Source: Methylocapsa sp. D3K7 | GTDB taxonomy: Bacteria > Pseudomonadota > Alphaproteobacteria > Rhizobiales > Beijerinckiaceae | Assembly: GCF_029855125.1 (NCBI RefSeq) | Contig: NZ_CP123229.1 | Location: forward strand, 2,108,001 to 2,172,000 | Direction: 5' to 3' | Length of the DNA: 64,000 nt | Part shown: positions 16,735-25,984 of the stretch, piece after piece | Position numbering within the stretch: the first letter of the stretch is position 1 | Layout of the letters: every line of letters begins with the position of its first letter | The notes under the pieces: generated by a model | Seen by the model: only the letters and a program-made list of their open reading frames with translations | Database searches by the model: none | Told to the model about the DNA's origin: nothing | Made by a program: the position numbers and the translations under genes

Positions 16735-19700
16735 CTATTCATGGGCGAGCGCGGGCTCCTCTCCTGGCTTCTTTTCGCGCTTCTTTTTCGAACTGCGCTC
16801 ATCGAGTCTCTGCAACACGACGAAGAACGCCGGGACAAAGACGACGGCAAGGCAGGTCGAGGCGATCATGCCGGTGAATACGCTGATCCCGAGGGACCGG
16901 CGGGCATTGGCGCCTGCCCCCGTCGCCAGCACCAAGGGCAAGACACCGAGGATGAAGGCGAAGGAGGTCATCAGGATCGGCCGGAACCTGGTGCGCGCCG
17001 CGTCCACCGCCGCCTCGAGGATCGGTTTTCCATCCAGGATGCGATGTTCCCGCGCGACTTCAACGATCAGAATGCCGTTTTTGGCCGACAAGGCGATCAG
17101 CAACATTAACCCTATCTGGACATAAAGATTGTTGTCGACCCCAAGGCTGGTCAGCGTCGTCACGGGCCCGAGCAGTGCCAGCGGTACCGCAGAAATCACC
17201 GCGAGCGGCAGGATCCAACTTTCATATTGGCCAGCAAGGACGAGATAGACCAGCAGCACCGACATGGCAAAACCCCAATAAAGTAGATTGCCTGTGACCT
17301 TTTCCTGATAGGACATCGCGCTCCATTCATAGCCGACATCGGCCGGGAGCACCTTGGCGGCAACGGTCTCCATAGTCGTCATGGCCTGGCCTGAACTGAA
17401 GCCCTTCGCCGGCGCTCCGAGGACCGTCGAGGACGGGTAGAGGTTGTACAGGGTGATCAGGGGCGGCGCGGACAGCGCCGTGAGATGGGCGAGCGTGCCG
17501 ATCGGCACCATGTTTCCGTCCTGGCTTCGCACATACATGTTCAATAGGTCGTCCGGCTGCAAACGGTACTGCGCATCCGACTGCGCATAGACCTGCAATG
17601 AGAGACCGAATTTGTTGAACTGATTGATGTAGGTCGAACCCACATAAGAGGTCAGCGCGGATAAGACGTCGCCGACAGGCACCCGAAGGGTTTCCGCTTG
17701 AACGCGGTCGATTGTGAGACCGGCGTGCGGTGCGTCCGGCCGGAAGGTCGTGAGGATCCGCTGGATCTGCGGTTTGGCCTTCGCCGTATTGAGGACATCC
17801 GTCGTCACTTCATCCAGCTTCCTGTAGTCGAAGCTACCGCCGAGCAGCTGGACCTGCATCTGGAATCCGCCGGCGTTGCCGATCCCCTGGATTGGCGGCG
17901 GCACCAGAACGAAAGCCCTCCCGTCGGAAATGGACTCGATCTTTTTCTGTAAGACGGTGAGGAGGGAGACGAGATCTTGCCCCTTTGCCTTGGCGCGCTT
18001 GTCCCAATCATCAAAGATGACGTAATTGACGCCGGCATTGGCAAGCGTGGCGCTATTGTCAAGAACGGAAATTCCGGCAATCGTGATCACTTGTTTGATG
18101 CCCGGAGTCGCAAGCGCGATCTTGGTTGCCTCATTGAGAGAATTCACCGTACGGCCGAGCGCCGCGCCGTCCGGCAATTGCACGGCGATCATGGCGTAGC
18201 CCTGATCCTCATTGGGAATGAAAGCTGTCGGCAGGCGGGCAATTCCCCAAATCCCGAGACCCGAAATAACGAGTCCGACCAGAACGACGAGGCCGCTGTG
18301 TTTGACGAGGAAGCCGATCAGCTTCGCATAGGCGTTTTCCAGGGGATTATAGACCGCATTGAAACTGCGGTAGAAAAGATTGCGCTGCTCTGGCGGCACT
18401 GAGGGACGGAGCCATAGCGCGCATTGGGTGGGCTTTAAAGTCAAGGCATTGATCGCGCTGATAAATGCCGTCACCGCGATCACCATCGCAAACTGCGCGA
18501 GCATCTTGCCGGTAAGCCCTGGCAAAAAGGCAGCGGGCAGAAACACGGCCATCAGAACAAGCGTGATGCCGATGATTGGCCCAATCAATTCCCTCATCGC
18601 CGTAACCGCGGCGTCGTGACCGGACATGCCGCGCTCGATGTGCCGAGACACTGCTTCCACGATGACGATCGCATCATCGACGACAATTCCGATCGCCAGA
18701 ACGATGCCAAACAAGGTCGAGAGATTGACGGTAAAGCCAAGTGCGGCCATGCCGGCGAAGGCGCCGATGATCGTGACCGGAACCGTGGTCGCCGGGATGA
18801 GGGTTGCCCGGAAATTCTGCAAAAAGACCAGGATCACGATGAGGACGAGGATGCCCGCCTCATAGAGGGTGTGATAGACCTCGTCGACGGAAGCCTTGAT
18901 GAAGATCGTGGTATCATAGGGAATTAAGTAAGCGAGGTCTTGCGGGAAGCGGCGGGCCAGTTGCTCCATTTTTGCCGCGACTTCCTTGCCGACCTGCAAC
19001 GAATTGGCGTCCGGCGTCTGATAAATCGCGATCCCCGCGGCCGGCTTCCCATTGAAATTGCAGACTTGCGAGTAGGTCTGCGAACCAAGTTCGATCCGTC
19101 CGACATCCTTGATCCGTATCAGGCGGCCACCTTGGGCAGTTTGTCCTTTGACAATGATGTCCGCGAACTGGCTGGGATCATCCAACCGGGACTGGATGTC
19201 CACGGTATATTGAAAATCCTGGCCCTGCGGGGCCGGCGGCATACCGGTTTGTCCGGCCGCAACCACCTGGCTCTGCTGTTTGACGGCTTTGATGACATCC
19301 TCCGGCACGAGCCCAAAGGAATAGAGCTTGCGGGGATCGAGCCAAATCCGCATCGCATATTCCGCGGCGCCGAAAACCTTGACGTTACCAACGCCCGGCA
19401 ATCGCGCCAGCTCATTGACGAGATTGATCGTCGCGTAATTGCTCAGGAAAAGGGAATCGTAGCTGCCGCCTGGCGAATACAGATTGATGATCTGCAAGAT
19501 AGCGGTTGATCTCTTCTGGACCGATACGCCTTGCGCCTGCACCGCTGGTGGCAATTGGGCAAGCGCGTTCGACACGCGGTTTTGCACCAGCACCTGGGCG
19601 GTATCGGGATCCATGCCGATCTTGAACGTCACGGTCAGCACATAAGTGCCGTCGGCCGCGCTGGTCGACTGCATATAAAGCATATTGTCGACACCGTTGA

Positions 19701-19908
19701 CCTGCAATTCGATCGGTAGTGCAATTGTATCGATCACCGTCTGCGGGCTTGCGCCCGGGTACATCGCGGAGACTTGGACCGTCGGCGGCACGATGTTCGG
19801 GTACTGAGAAACCGGCAAACTGTAGAGGGCGACAGCACCGATCAGCACCAGTACGATCGCCAGCACATTCGCGAGAACCGGGTGCTCGATGAAGAATTTC
19901 GCCATCAC
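16735..19908 (-). CDS. RND multidrug efflux pump, inner-membrane permease (AcrB/MexB-type, HAE1)
   Basis: About 1057 residues. It has the duplicated RND topology of 12 TM helices and two large periplasmic loops. Hallmarks are 'FFIEHPVLANVLAIVLVLIGAVAL' at the N-terminus split across TM1, the proton-relay pair in 'GIVVDDAIVIVEAV', the TM10 lysine in 'ALSAKNGILIVEVA', and the pore-domain 'SQYPNIVPP' motif. It exports hydrophobic drugs by proton exchange. GTG 19908 or ATG 19905 starts the gene; both overlap the adaptor stop. No TetR- or MarR-type regulator is adjacent. Confidence 0.93.
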   Translation of the reverse strand: MMAKFFIEHPVLANVLAIVLVLIGAVALYSLPVSQYPNIVPPTVQVSAMYPGASPQTVIDTIALPIELQVNGVDNMLYMQSTSAADGTYVLTVTFKIGMDPDTAQVLVQNRVSNALAQLPPAVQAQGVSVQKRSTAILQIINLYSPGGSYDSLFLSNYATINLVNELARLPGVGNVKVFGAAEYAMRIWLDPRKLYSFGLVPEDVIKAVKQQSQVVAAGQTGMPPAPQGQDFQYTVDIQSRLDDPSQFADIIVKGQTAQGGRLIRIKDVGRIELGSQTYSQVCNFNGKPAAGIAIYQTPDANSLQVGKEVAAKMEQLARRFPQDLAYLIPYDTTIFIKASVDEVYHTLYEAGILVLIVILVFLQNFRATLIPATTVPVTIIGAFAGMAALGFTVNLSTLFGIVLAIGIVVDDAIVIVEAVSRHIERGMSGHDAAVTAMRELIGPIIGITLVLMAVFLPAAFLPGLTGKMLAQFAMVIAVTAFISAINALTLKPTQCALWLRPSVPPEQRNLFYRSFNAVYNPLENAYAKLIGFLVKHSGLVVLVGLVISGLGIWGIARLPTAFIPNEDQGYAMIAVQLPDGAALGRTVNSLNEATKIALATPGIKQVITIAGISVLDNSATLANAGVNYVIFDDWDKRAKAKGQDLVSLLTVLQKKIESISDGRAFVLVPPPIQGIGNAGGFQMQVQLLGGSFDYRKLDEVTTDVLNTAKAKPQIQRILTTFRPDAPHAGLTIDRVQAETLRVPVGDVLSALTSYVGSTYINQFNKFGLSLQVYAQSDAQYRLQPDDLLNMYVRSQDGNMVPIGTLAHLTALSAPPLITLYNLYPSSTVLGAPAKGFSSGQAMTTMETVAAKVLPADVGYEWSAMSYQEKVTGNLLYWGFAMSVLLVYLVLAGQYESWILPLAVISAVPLALLGPVTTLTSLGVDNNLYVQIGLMLLIALSAKNGILIVEVAREHRILDGKPILEAAVDAARTRFRPILMTSFAFILGVLPLVLATGAGANARRSLGISVFTGMIASTCLAVVFVPAFFVVLQRLDERSSKKKREKKPGEEPALAHE

Positions 19909-21260
19909 GGGCCGCCTTCGCCGTTCGGCTGGTCGAATGGCATCAGTTTCGGCGTCACTTTGGCTCCTGGATTAACCCGCCAGAGATCCCCGATGATGAC
20001 GCGGTCATCCCCATTCAATCCGGACTGGATGACTCGAAGGTCCCCGTTCAATGGACCAAGCTGAACATAGCGCTGCTCGACGACATCGTCTGGATTGACC
20101 ACCAAAAGATAGCGGCCGCCCTGGTCCGATTGCAAGGCCCGGTCCGGAACCAGCAAGGCGTCTGATAGAACGCGTCCCTTGGGAGCCCGGATCCGGACGA
20201 AGAAGCCCGGCAGCAATGTGCGGTTGGGGTTGCGGAGGATACCGCGCACCAGCAACGTTCCTGTCTGGGGATCAATTCCAGGCGCCACATATTGAATGGT
20301 GCCACGATACGGAAAGCTGTTGCCGTTCTCGATGCCGACTTCGACCGGGATATTGAGAAGTTCGGCAAAGGTCAGCCGGTGCTGCCCGAGATTGGCGCGG
20401 ACCTTTAACAGATCCTGTTCGCTCAAATTGGCCTCGACATAGATCGGGTCGAGCTGCAGGATCTCGGCGAGGACAGTCTGTTGCCCGGCCCCGCCAACCG
20501 TATTGCCGGGATCGACCAGATGTTTGCCCATCTGCCCGTCGAAGGGAGCCCGCACCTCCGTGTAACTAAGATTGAGTTTGGCGATATCGACTTGGGCCCG
20601 GGCCGAAGCAAGTTCAGCGGCCGTCTTTTTTGCCTGGAAGTTCCAGTTGTCGACCACGACTTGCGCTGCGGCGCCTTGCTTTTCGAGGGCGGTGTAGCGT
20701 TTCACTTCGACATTTGCGTAATAAAGCGCCGCTTCTTGCGCCTTCGCCTGGGCCTCAGCCTGAATGAGCTGAGCCTTATATTGTTCTTGCTGCACCGTGA
20801 AGAGCAAATCGCCCCGCTTGACGATCTGTCCGTCCTTGAAATGAATGCTGTCGAGATAGCCTTCCACCCGGGCGATTAGTTTCACCGTGTTGACGGACGC
20901 AGCGTTACCCGTGAGCTCAATATATTCCGTCACACTTTGCGTTTTGGGCTGGATCACGGGAACCACGGGGCCTGTTGCTGCCGGCGGGGTATCCTTCGTT
21001 GCATTCGCGGCGGGCGGCGCATTTTTCGGGGTGCCGGGCGCCTCGTTCTTAGGGGCTGCATCCGGCGCTGGCGCAGGCTGTCCAGGGGTCGCGCCCTTGC
21101 CCATCATTTTTTCCCACCAAGATTCGGAAAATCCTGGCCCAGCCGATCCACCGAGGAAGGCGAAGGCGACCGCCAAAGCGGCGGCGCTGTGCCGCCGGCT
21201 TGTCTTGCCCCGAGCCCGCAACCAGCCCCTGCTTATTGCTGCACAAAACCTCGATCTCAT
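19905..21260 (-). CDS. RND efflux periplasmic adaptor (AcrA/MexA-type)
   Basis: 451 residues from ATG 21260, with AGGGCGG upstream. A signal or anchor segment (about 21-37) is followed by a Pro/Ala-rich stretch, the biotinyl-lipoyl hairpin ('ARVEGYLDSIHFKDGQIVKRGDLLF'), a long alpha-helical hairpin with 'VEVKRYTALEKQGAAAQ', and the beta-barrel region 'LPGFFVRIRAPKG'. It bridges the pump and the outer-membrane factor. Longer readings to 21449 run into the neighbouring gene and lack an export signal. It overlaps the pump gene by 1-4 bp. Confidence 0.9.
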   Translation of the reverse strand: MRSRFCAAISRGWLRARGKTSRRHSAAALAVAFAFLGGSAGPGFSESWWEKMMGKGATPGQPAPAPDAAPKNEAPGTPKNAPPAANATKDTPPAATGPVVPVIQPKTQSVTEYIELTGNAASVNTVKLIARVEGYLDSIHFKDGQIVKRGDLLFTVQQEQYKAQLIQAEAQAKAQEAALYYANVEVKRYTALEKQGAAAQVVVDNWNFQAKKTAAELASARAQVDIAKLNLSYTEVRAPFDGQMGKHLVDPGNTVGGAGQQTVLAEILQLDPIYVEANLSEQDLLKVRANLGQHRLTFAELLNIPVEVGIENGNSFPYRGTIQYVAPGIDPQTGTLLVRGILRNPNRTLLPGFFVRIRAPKGRVLSDALLVPDRALQSDQGGRYLLVVNPDDVVEQRYVQLGPLNGDLRVIQSGLNGDDRVIIGDLWRVNPGAKVTPKLMPFDQPNGEGGP

Positions 21261-21291
21261 AGCAGACCGCCCTTTTTCTTTCCGCTGTGTC

Positions 21292-22941
21292 TCACCATTC
21301 CGGCGCTCGAACTGTTGGGCCGCGATCCTCGGGTCCGGGCAAGCCCGGAGCCGGAAGCGGCGGCTCGCCAGCAGGCGGCAGCAGCTGACCCCAGTTGGTG
21401 CGCTGGCGCATTTCCTCGCTTGTCGCGACGTTGACGAAACCGTTGCCATCCCGGATCTGCCAGCCGCCGCCGAGCGCCCGGAAGACTGAAACCAAGCCCG
21501 TCGAAATATTGCCTGTGGCCATGACGAGATTGTTCTGCGCCTGATAGAGATTTTGCTCCGCCGTCAAGACCGTCACGAAATCGCGTGTCCCTTGTTGATA
21601 TTCGAGCGTTGCTATGTGGAGAGCCCCGCTCGCCGCGACAACGCTGCGCCGCAAATACTCTGCCTGGACGCGCGACAATAGGAAACTGGAAATTCCGTTC
21701 TCGACCTCCTGTTGCGCTTTCAGAACGGTATTCTGATAATCGACGAGATATTGCTGCAAGGTCGCGTCCTGCAGCCTTACGTTGTTGGTGATCTGTCCGT
21801 AATTCAAAAGATTCCATTGGAACGCCGGGCCAACCGAGAAGGACCGGCCGATGGGCTGGAAAACCTGCAGCAGATTGTGGCCGCCGACATTGTTGGCGAT
21901 GCCTCCAAAACTTCCCGTGATGCTGATCGCGGGATAGAGATCTGCTTCGGCCACGCCGATTTGCGCGCTTTGCGCCGCTGCGCGCAATTCGGCGGTGCGA
22001 ATGTCGGGGCGCCGGCGCAACAAATCGGCCGGAACACCAACGACGACTTTCTGAGGCGCGACGGGGATCCGGCCCGTCCCCCTAGCGAGCAAGAAGCCCA
22101 GGGGTTCTGGGGCAATCCCGAGCTGCACGCGGAGCGCATTCAAGCCCTTTTGCAATTGGATTGTCAGCTGCGGGACCGTTGCTTGCGTCGCTCCAAGGAC
22201 GTTTTGCGCCTGGTAGACGTCGAGCATTGTCGCGGCGCCGCCCTTATATCGATCGCGCGCGATGGTCAGAATTCCTTGCTGCTTGACGATGTTTTCGCGG
22301 GCGATCGCAATTTGCGTTTCAAGCGTGCGGATACCTGTATAAGTGGTTGCGACATCGCCAAGGAGAGTCACAAGGACATCGTCATAGCTAGCGATGGAAG
22401 CCAGATAGGCGGAATCGGCGGATTCGACTCCCCGGCGAAATTTACCCCAAAAGTCCAATTCCCAAGCTGCCTTGACGCCGATCGCATCGGCCCAAAAATT
22501 GACGATCCCCGTCGTCGGATTGGCGGCCGGATTGGCCTGACTCAGGAGATTGTAGGTGACCGCGCCGACGGCCTGCTGCTTCTGTGGAAAGAACTCGCCA
22601 ATCGCAACGCCAAGTTCCGCGCGGGCTTGCAGAACCTTGGTGCCGGCGCTCAAAAGCGTCAGATTTTGCGAATAAGCGATGTCGATCAACCGGTCGAGAA
22701 TCGGATCGTGGAAAACGCCCCACCAATCCCTGTATTCCTCCGGCCCCGATTGCAGCGATTTGTTGCGCCATTCAAGCCAATGATCGGCGACAGGCGCAAC
22801 CGGCGGCGCGAAATCGGGTCCGACGGCGCAGCCGGTCAACCCAGCGAGCAGCACCGCGGCGAGCCCCGGGCCAACGCCAGAGTGAGTACCCCGCCGCCAA
22901 AAAAAGCCAGCAGCTACCCGCTTTCGGATATTCTCGAGCAT
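21292..22941 (-). CDS. Outer-membrane efflux lipoprotein (NodT/OprM-type)
   Basis: About 549 residues from ATG 22941. A lipobox (LLAGLTGC) marks a lipidated cysteine near residue 38. The remainder has the duplicated OEP architecture: helical barrel segments around 'AYSQNLTLLSAGTKVLQARAEL' and a second copy around 'VPADLLRRRPDIRTAELRAAA'. It forms the outer-membrane exit duct for the RND system. It is first in the OMF-adaptor-pump operon, with 31 bp to the adaptor. A slightly longer start at 22989 exists but lacks a ribosome-binding site. Confidence 0.9.
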   Translation of the reverse strand: MLENIRKRVAAGFFWRRGTHSGVGPGLAAVLLAGLTGCAVGPDFAPPVAPVADHWLEWRNKSLQSGPEEYRDWWGVFHDPILDRLIDIAYSQNLTLLSAGTKVLQARAELGVAIGEFFPQKQQAVGAVTYNLLSQANPAANPTTGIVNFWADAIGVKAAWELDFWGKFRRGVESADSAYLASIASYDDVLVTLLGDVATTYTGIRTLETQIAIARENIVKQQGILTIARDRYKGGAATMLDVYQAQNVLGATQATVPQLTIQLQKGLNALRVQLGIAPEPLGFLLARGTGRIPVAPQKVVVGVPADLLRRRPDIRTAELRAAAQSAQIGVAEADLYPAISITGSFGGIANNVGGHNLLQVFQPIGRSFSVGPAFQWNLLNYGQITNNVRLQDATLQQYLVDYQNTVLKAQQEVENGISSFLLSRVQAEYLRRSVVAASGALHIATLEYQQGTRDFVTVLTAEQNLYQAQNNLVMATGNISTGLVSVFRALGGGWQIRDGNGFVNVATSEEMRQRTNWGQLLPPAGEPPLPAPGLPGPEDRGPTVRAPEW

Positions 22942-23147
22942 CGGCCATCCTGTTGGTAACGCGCGGCACGCATGTGCCTGCGGGATCACCGGTGAGGGCG
23001 ACTCACGATGTTGTCGCGCAGCATGAAACCTAACATACGGTCACCAAGAGAGCTGTGACATATCCGCAACCGTTGTCCTGATTTCGCTCGCTTCACAGCC
23101 GTGCGGATGAATTCGCCAGCGAGTCCGCATCCTGCGGCACAACGCCA

Positions 23148-23160
23148 GGTATTTGATACC
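23148..23160. promoter_or_regulatory. 13-bp inverted repeat, possible operator
   Basis: GGTAT-TTG-ATACC is a perfect 5-bp inverted repeat in the divergent space between the efflux operon and the SDR gene, 80 bp before the latter. It could bind a small dimeric regulator. With 5-bp arms chance cannot be ruled out. Confidence 0.25.
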
Positions 23161-23239
23161 ATGCGACGATGGTGCATTATGCAAAGCACAATAGGCCACT
23201 CGAACCGCCGCTTCGAGCCGTGCCGTCAGGAGATTAAAG

Positions 23240-24001
23240 ATGAAGCTGCTCGTCACCGGGGCAACCGCCGGCTTTGGCGCCGCGATCGTCAAACGCTTCG
23301 CCGCCGGTGGTCACAAGATTGTTGCAACGGGACGCCGGAGCGATCGTCTCGAGGCGCTTGTGCGAGAATTCGGACCCGATCGCCTGCATGCATTAACGCT
23401 CGATGTCCGCGACCGCAACGCCGTCGAAGCAGCGATCGAGGGACTTCCGTTGGAGTTTGCCGACATCGACCTGCTGGTCAACAACGCAGGCCTCGCGCTC
23501 GGTCTTGATCCCGCCCAAAGTGCCGATCTCGACGCCTGGGAAGCGATGGTCGATACCAATATCAAGGGCCTGATGTATGTCACCCGTGCGGTGCTGCCGG
23601 GCATGGTCGCACGCAACCACGGGCTCATCGTCAACCTCGGTTCGATTGCCGCGACCTACCCCTATCCGGGCGGGAATGTCTATGGGGCGACCAAAGCTTT
23701 CGTCCGGCAATTTTCTCTAAATCTGCGCGCTGATTTGCTCGGGACGAGGGTCCGGGTCACCGATGTCGAACCCGGTCTCGTTGGGGGAACAGAATTCTCC
23801 ACCGTGCGGTTTCGTGGCGACGGAGCAAAAGCGGCCAAGCTTTATGCAGGGGCAGATGCGCTGACACCAGAAGACATCGCCGAGACGGTGCATTGGATTG
23901 CAACGCTGCCGCCCCGAGTCAATATCAACGCGATCGAACTCATGCCGGTGACGCAGGCGTTCGGGCCGCTCCCCGTCCATCGCGAGGAGAAGCCCACGTA
24001 G
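23240..24001 (+). CDS. Short-chain dehydrogenase (YdfG-like NADP-dependent 3-hydroxy acid dehydrogenase)
   Basis: 253 residues. It has the cofactor loop TGATAGFGAA (6-15), NNAG (about 82-85), the catalytic Ser in 'NLGSIAATYPYPGG' and Tyr-x-x-x-Lys in 'VYGATKAFV'. The final segment 'PRVNINAIELMPVTQAF' is typical of YdfG, which oxidises serine, allo-threonine and 3-hydroxypropionate-type acids. A good ribosome-binding site (AGGAG) precedes ATG 23240. It is a single gene, divergent from the efflux operon. Confidence 0.88.
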   Translation: MKLLVTGATAGFGAAIVKRFAAGGHKIVATGRRSDRLEALVREFGPDRLHALTLDVRDRNAVEAAIEGLPLEFADIDLLVNNAGLALGLDPAQSADLDAWEAMVDTNIKGLMYVTRAVLPGMVARNHGLIVNLGSIAATYPYPGGNVYGATKAFVRQFSLNLRADLLGTRVRVTDVEPGLVGGTEFSTVRFRGDGAKAAKLYAGADALTPEDIAETVHWIATLPPRVNINAIELMPVTQAFGPLPVHREEKPT

Positions 24002-24037
24002 TACCGGAAAACGCGGAGGATAAATTTCTCCCGCGCG

Positions 24038-24565
24038 TTAGGTTGGGGCGCCTGTCACGGGCGCGGCCGGGCTGGACGCCACTGCACCGGCAAGAGCATT
24101 GCGAAGCGCGAGTTCCTTGGCGTCATCGAGTGACGTCTTCAACACGACGCCGCCGTAGTCCTTGATCTGTTCCACCACTTTGTCCGCCGTCATCTCCTTG
24201 ATCAGCACAAACAGAGCGGCGTTGCCAGGCTGGATGCTTTCGGCAAGCTGCTTCATGAAATCGTCATTGATGCCGAAGTCTGTCATAGCCCCGCCCAGCG
24301 CGCCCCCTGCCGCTCCTAAGGCCGCTCCGAGAATCGGATTGAGGAACAGCACTCCGATCAGCAGCCCCCAGAAACTGCCCGAAACAGCACCGGCTGCTGT
24401 CGTGTTGACGACTTGATGCAGCTGAATTTGGCCATCGGCCGATTTGGTGGCAACGACCGCATCAGCGAGTTTGATCAAATATTCCTTCTGCAGTTCGAAG
24501 AGCCGCTTTCTCACCTCTTCGGCTTTTTCCTGGGTCGGATAGACGATGACGACAAGATCGGACAT
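24038..24565 (-). CDS. DUF1269-family membrane-associated protein
   Basis: 175 residues. The N-terminus 'SDLVVIVYPTQEKAEEVRKRLFELQKE' and the central glycine-zipper membrane hairpin ('GSFWGLLIGVLFLNPILGAALGAAGGALGG', about 62-95) define DUF1269. The C-terminal half resembles a ferredoxin-like fold: 'GNAALFVLIKEMTADKVVEQIKDYGG'. The function is unknown; the family is often found with stress and acid-response genes. GGGAG lies 7 nt before ATG 24565. It is on the same strand as the membrane-protein group up to 27 kb. Confidence 0.85.
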   Translation of the reverse strand: MSDLVVIVYPTQEKAEEVRKRLFELQKEYLIKLADAVVATKSADGQIQLHQVVNTTAAGAVSGSFWGLLIGVLFLNPILGAALGAAGGALGGAMTDFGINDDFMKQLAESIQPGNAALFVLIKEMTADKVVEQIKDYGGVVLKTSLDDAKELALRNALAGAVASSPAAPVTGAPT

Positions 24566-24702
24566 TGCAAATCTCCCTAGTTTCGTACGAGCCCGGCAGC
24601 ATATGTACCATTAACTGCGCTGTTTCAAGGCGCGCGCCGTTTCCGATGCAATGCTTATGATGCTCATTAAGGACACTTCAAACAATTGAGCTGGGACGGG
24701 AG

Positions 24703-25272
24703 TTAATGCCGCCCGGCGTCGGAAACGCGATTCATAACCGCCACCAGAACTCCGGTAAGAACAAGAACGAGGAGGATGCCGACACTCCACGCAAGCTCGC
24801 GATCGCTTGACTGATCGATATTCATGAAGCTCTCCAGCAAATGAACAGCTGAAATGGCGACGATCGATGTCAAGAGCTTGAGCTTGAGATCTCCAAAGTT
24901 GACGTGGCCCAACCAGGAAGGCTTATACTTCTGATCGCTGAGTTCGAAGCGCGACACAAAGTTCTCGTAGCCGCTGAACATGACAATCAGTAAAAGGTTG
25001 GCAATCAGGGAAAGATCGATCAGAGACAAGACCCCGGTGATCGCGTCAGCGCCACCAGCAAAAAAGGCGTTAGTGATCAGCGCTCCCATCTTCTGGCCAA
25101 ATTTGGCCAGCAATACGAGCAAACTGACAGCGAGACCAAGATAAAAGGGCGCCAGCAGCCAGCGGCTGGCAAAGATCGTCCGCTCCACAAAGCGCTCGAC
25201 ACGCCCGTGCGGTTGACTGGTGACCGGCGTGTTGTCCATCGCCTTCTCGTGACGGGTCACGCTCCCAGGCAC
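24703..25272 (-). CDS. UPF0114 (YqhA-family) inner-membrane protein
   Basis: 189 residues, or 178 if ATG 25239 is used. It matches UPF0114: 'VERTIFASRWLLAPFYLGLAVSLLVLL', 'LIDLSLIANLLLIVMFSGYENFVSRF', 'LKLLTSIVAISAVHLLESFM', giving three to four TM helices. The role is unknown. A GTG at 25272 directly abuts the stop of the upstream six-TM gene (TAAGTG), so the pair is probably co-translated. Confidence 0.87.
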   Translation of the reverse strand: MPGSVTRHEKAMDNTPVTSQPHGRVERFVERTIFASRWLLAPFYLGLAVSLLVLLAKFGQKMGALITNAFFAGGADAITGVLSLIDLSLIANLLLIVMFSGYENFVSRFELSDQKYKPSWLGHVNFGDLKLKLLTSIVAISAVHLLESFMNIDQSSDRELAWSVGILLVLVLTGVLVAVMNRVSDAGRH

Positions 25273-25824
25273 TTACGCTATGTTATTTTTGCTTCCTCGT
25301 GGCCAAAAGGTGATGCCAACCCCGATGAGAAGCACCGCTGCCAACAGCAAAAAGAGGGCAGATTGCTTGAGCCATGCGATCGCTGGCACTGAAAGTGCCA
25401 TGGCAAGACCAAGAAAACAGATTTGCACCGAGAAGAGATTGATCCCCGCGAGAAACGTTCCAAGCGCCAGCAACATCAAAAGCACGAGACTGGTTGCCGG
25501 CGCTGGCAGCAATCTCTGAAAACTGGGCAATAGCACGAGGTTCATTGTAACCAAAAAAGTCACCCAATGGGCAGCTTGCATCCACATCAACCGAATGCGA
25601 GCTTCTCTGTTGGGAGCGCGCGGCCATCCCGTGGCGACGCAGAGAAATCCGATGGCCACAGCCATAAACTCCCAATAACCATTGAGTGGCTGGTGCGAAA
25701 TATTGGTATAGGCGACGCCAAAAACTGCTAGTGCTAGAACGGCAACGTAGGGCAGTTTGCGTCGCAAAAAGCTGATTATGCCGGACCTGGCCGGAGGCGC
25801 AAATGTGTCTTCCGGTTCGCTCAT
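25273..25824 (-). CDS. Hypothetical six-TM membrane protein, paired with UPF0114
   Basis: 183 residues from ATG 25824. About six hydrophobic helices are visible: 'VAVLALAVFGVAYT', 'FMAVAIGFLCVATG', 'VTFLVTMNLVLLP', 'LVLLMLLALGTFLAGI', 'CFLGLAMALSVPAIAWL' and 'ALFLLLAAVLLIGVGITF'. No catalytic motif was seen and I do not recognise the family. It ends immediately before the UPF0114 start, which suggests that the two proteins work together in the inner membrane. Confidence 0.75.
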   Translation of the reverse strand: MSEPEDTFAPPARSGIISFLRRKLPYVAVLALAVFGVAYTNISHQPLNGYWEFMAVAIGFLCVATGWPRAPNREARIRLMWMQAAHWVTFLVTMNLVLLPSFQRLLPAPATSLVLLMLLALGTFLAGINLFSVQICFLGLAMALSVPAIAWLKQSALFLLLAAVLLIGVGITFWPRGSKNNIA

Positions 25825-25984
25825 CGACAATCCAATCCGGACACCCAGCCCTCCATGCTGCGGCCCCAATCACAGCAGCATTGGCAAATGGCGAAACTTT
25901 ATGCGGTAACAGTAGCGTGCGCTTATCGACGATGTCAATTGCGAGCGCCATGCAATGCTTCGATGCAACATAAGCGCACCCGGC

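Noticed and set aside
21712..22959. 415-residue plus-strand frame opposite the outer-membrane factor
   Set aside because: It is the antisense shadow of a gene with a lipobox and duplicated OEP motif.
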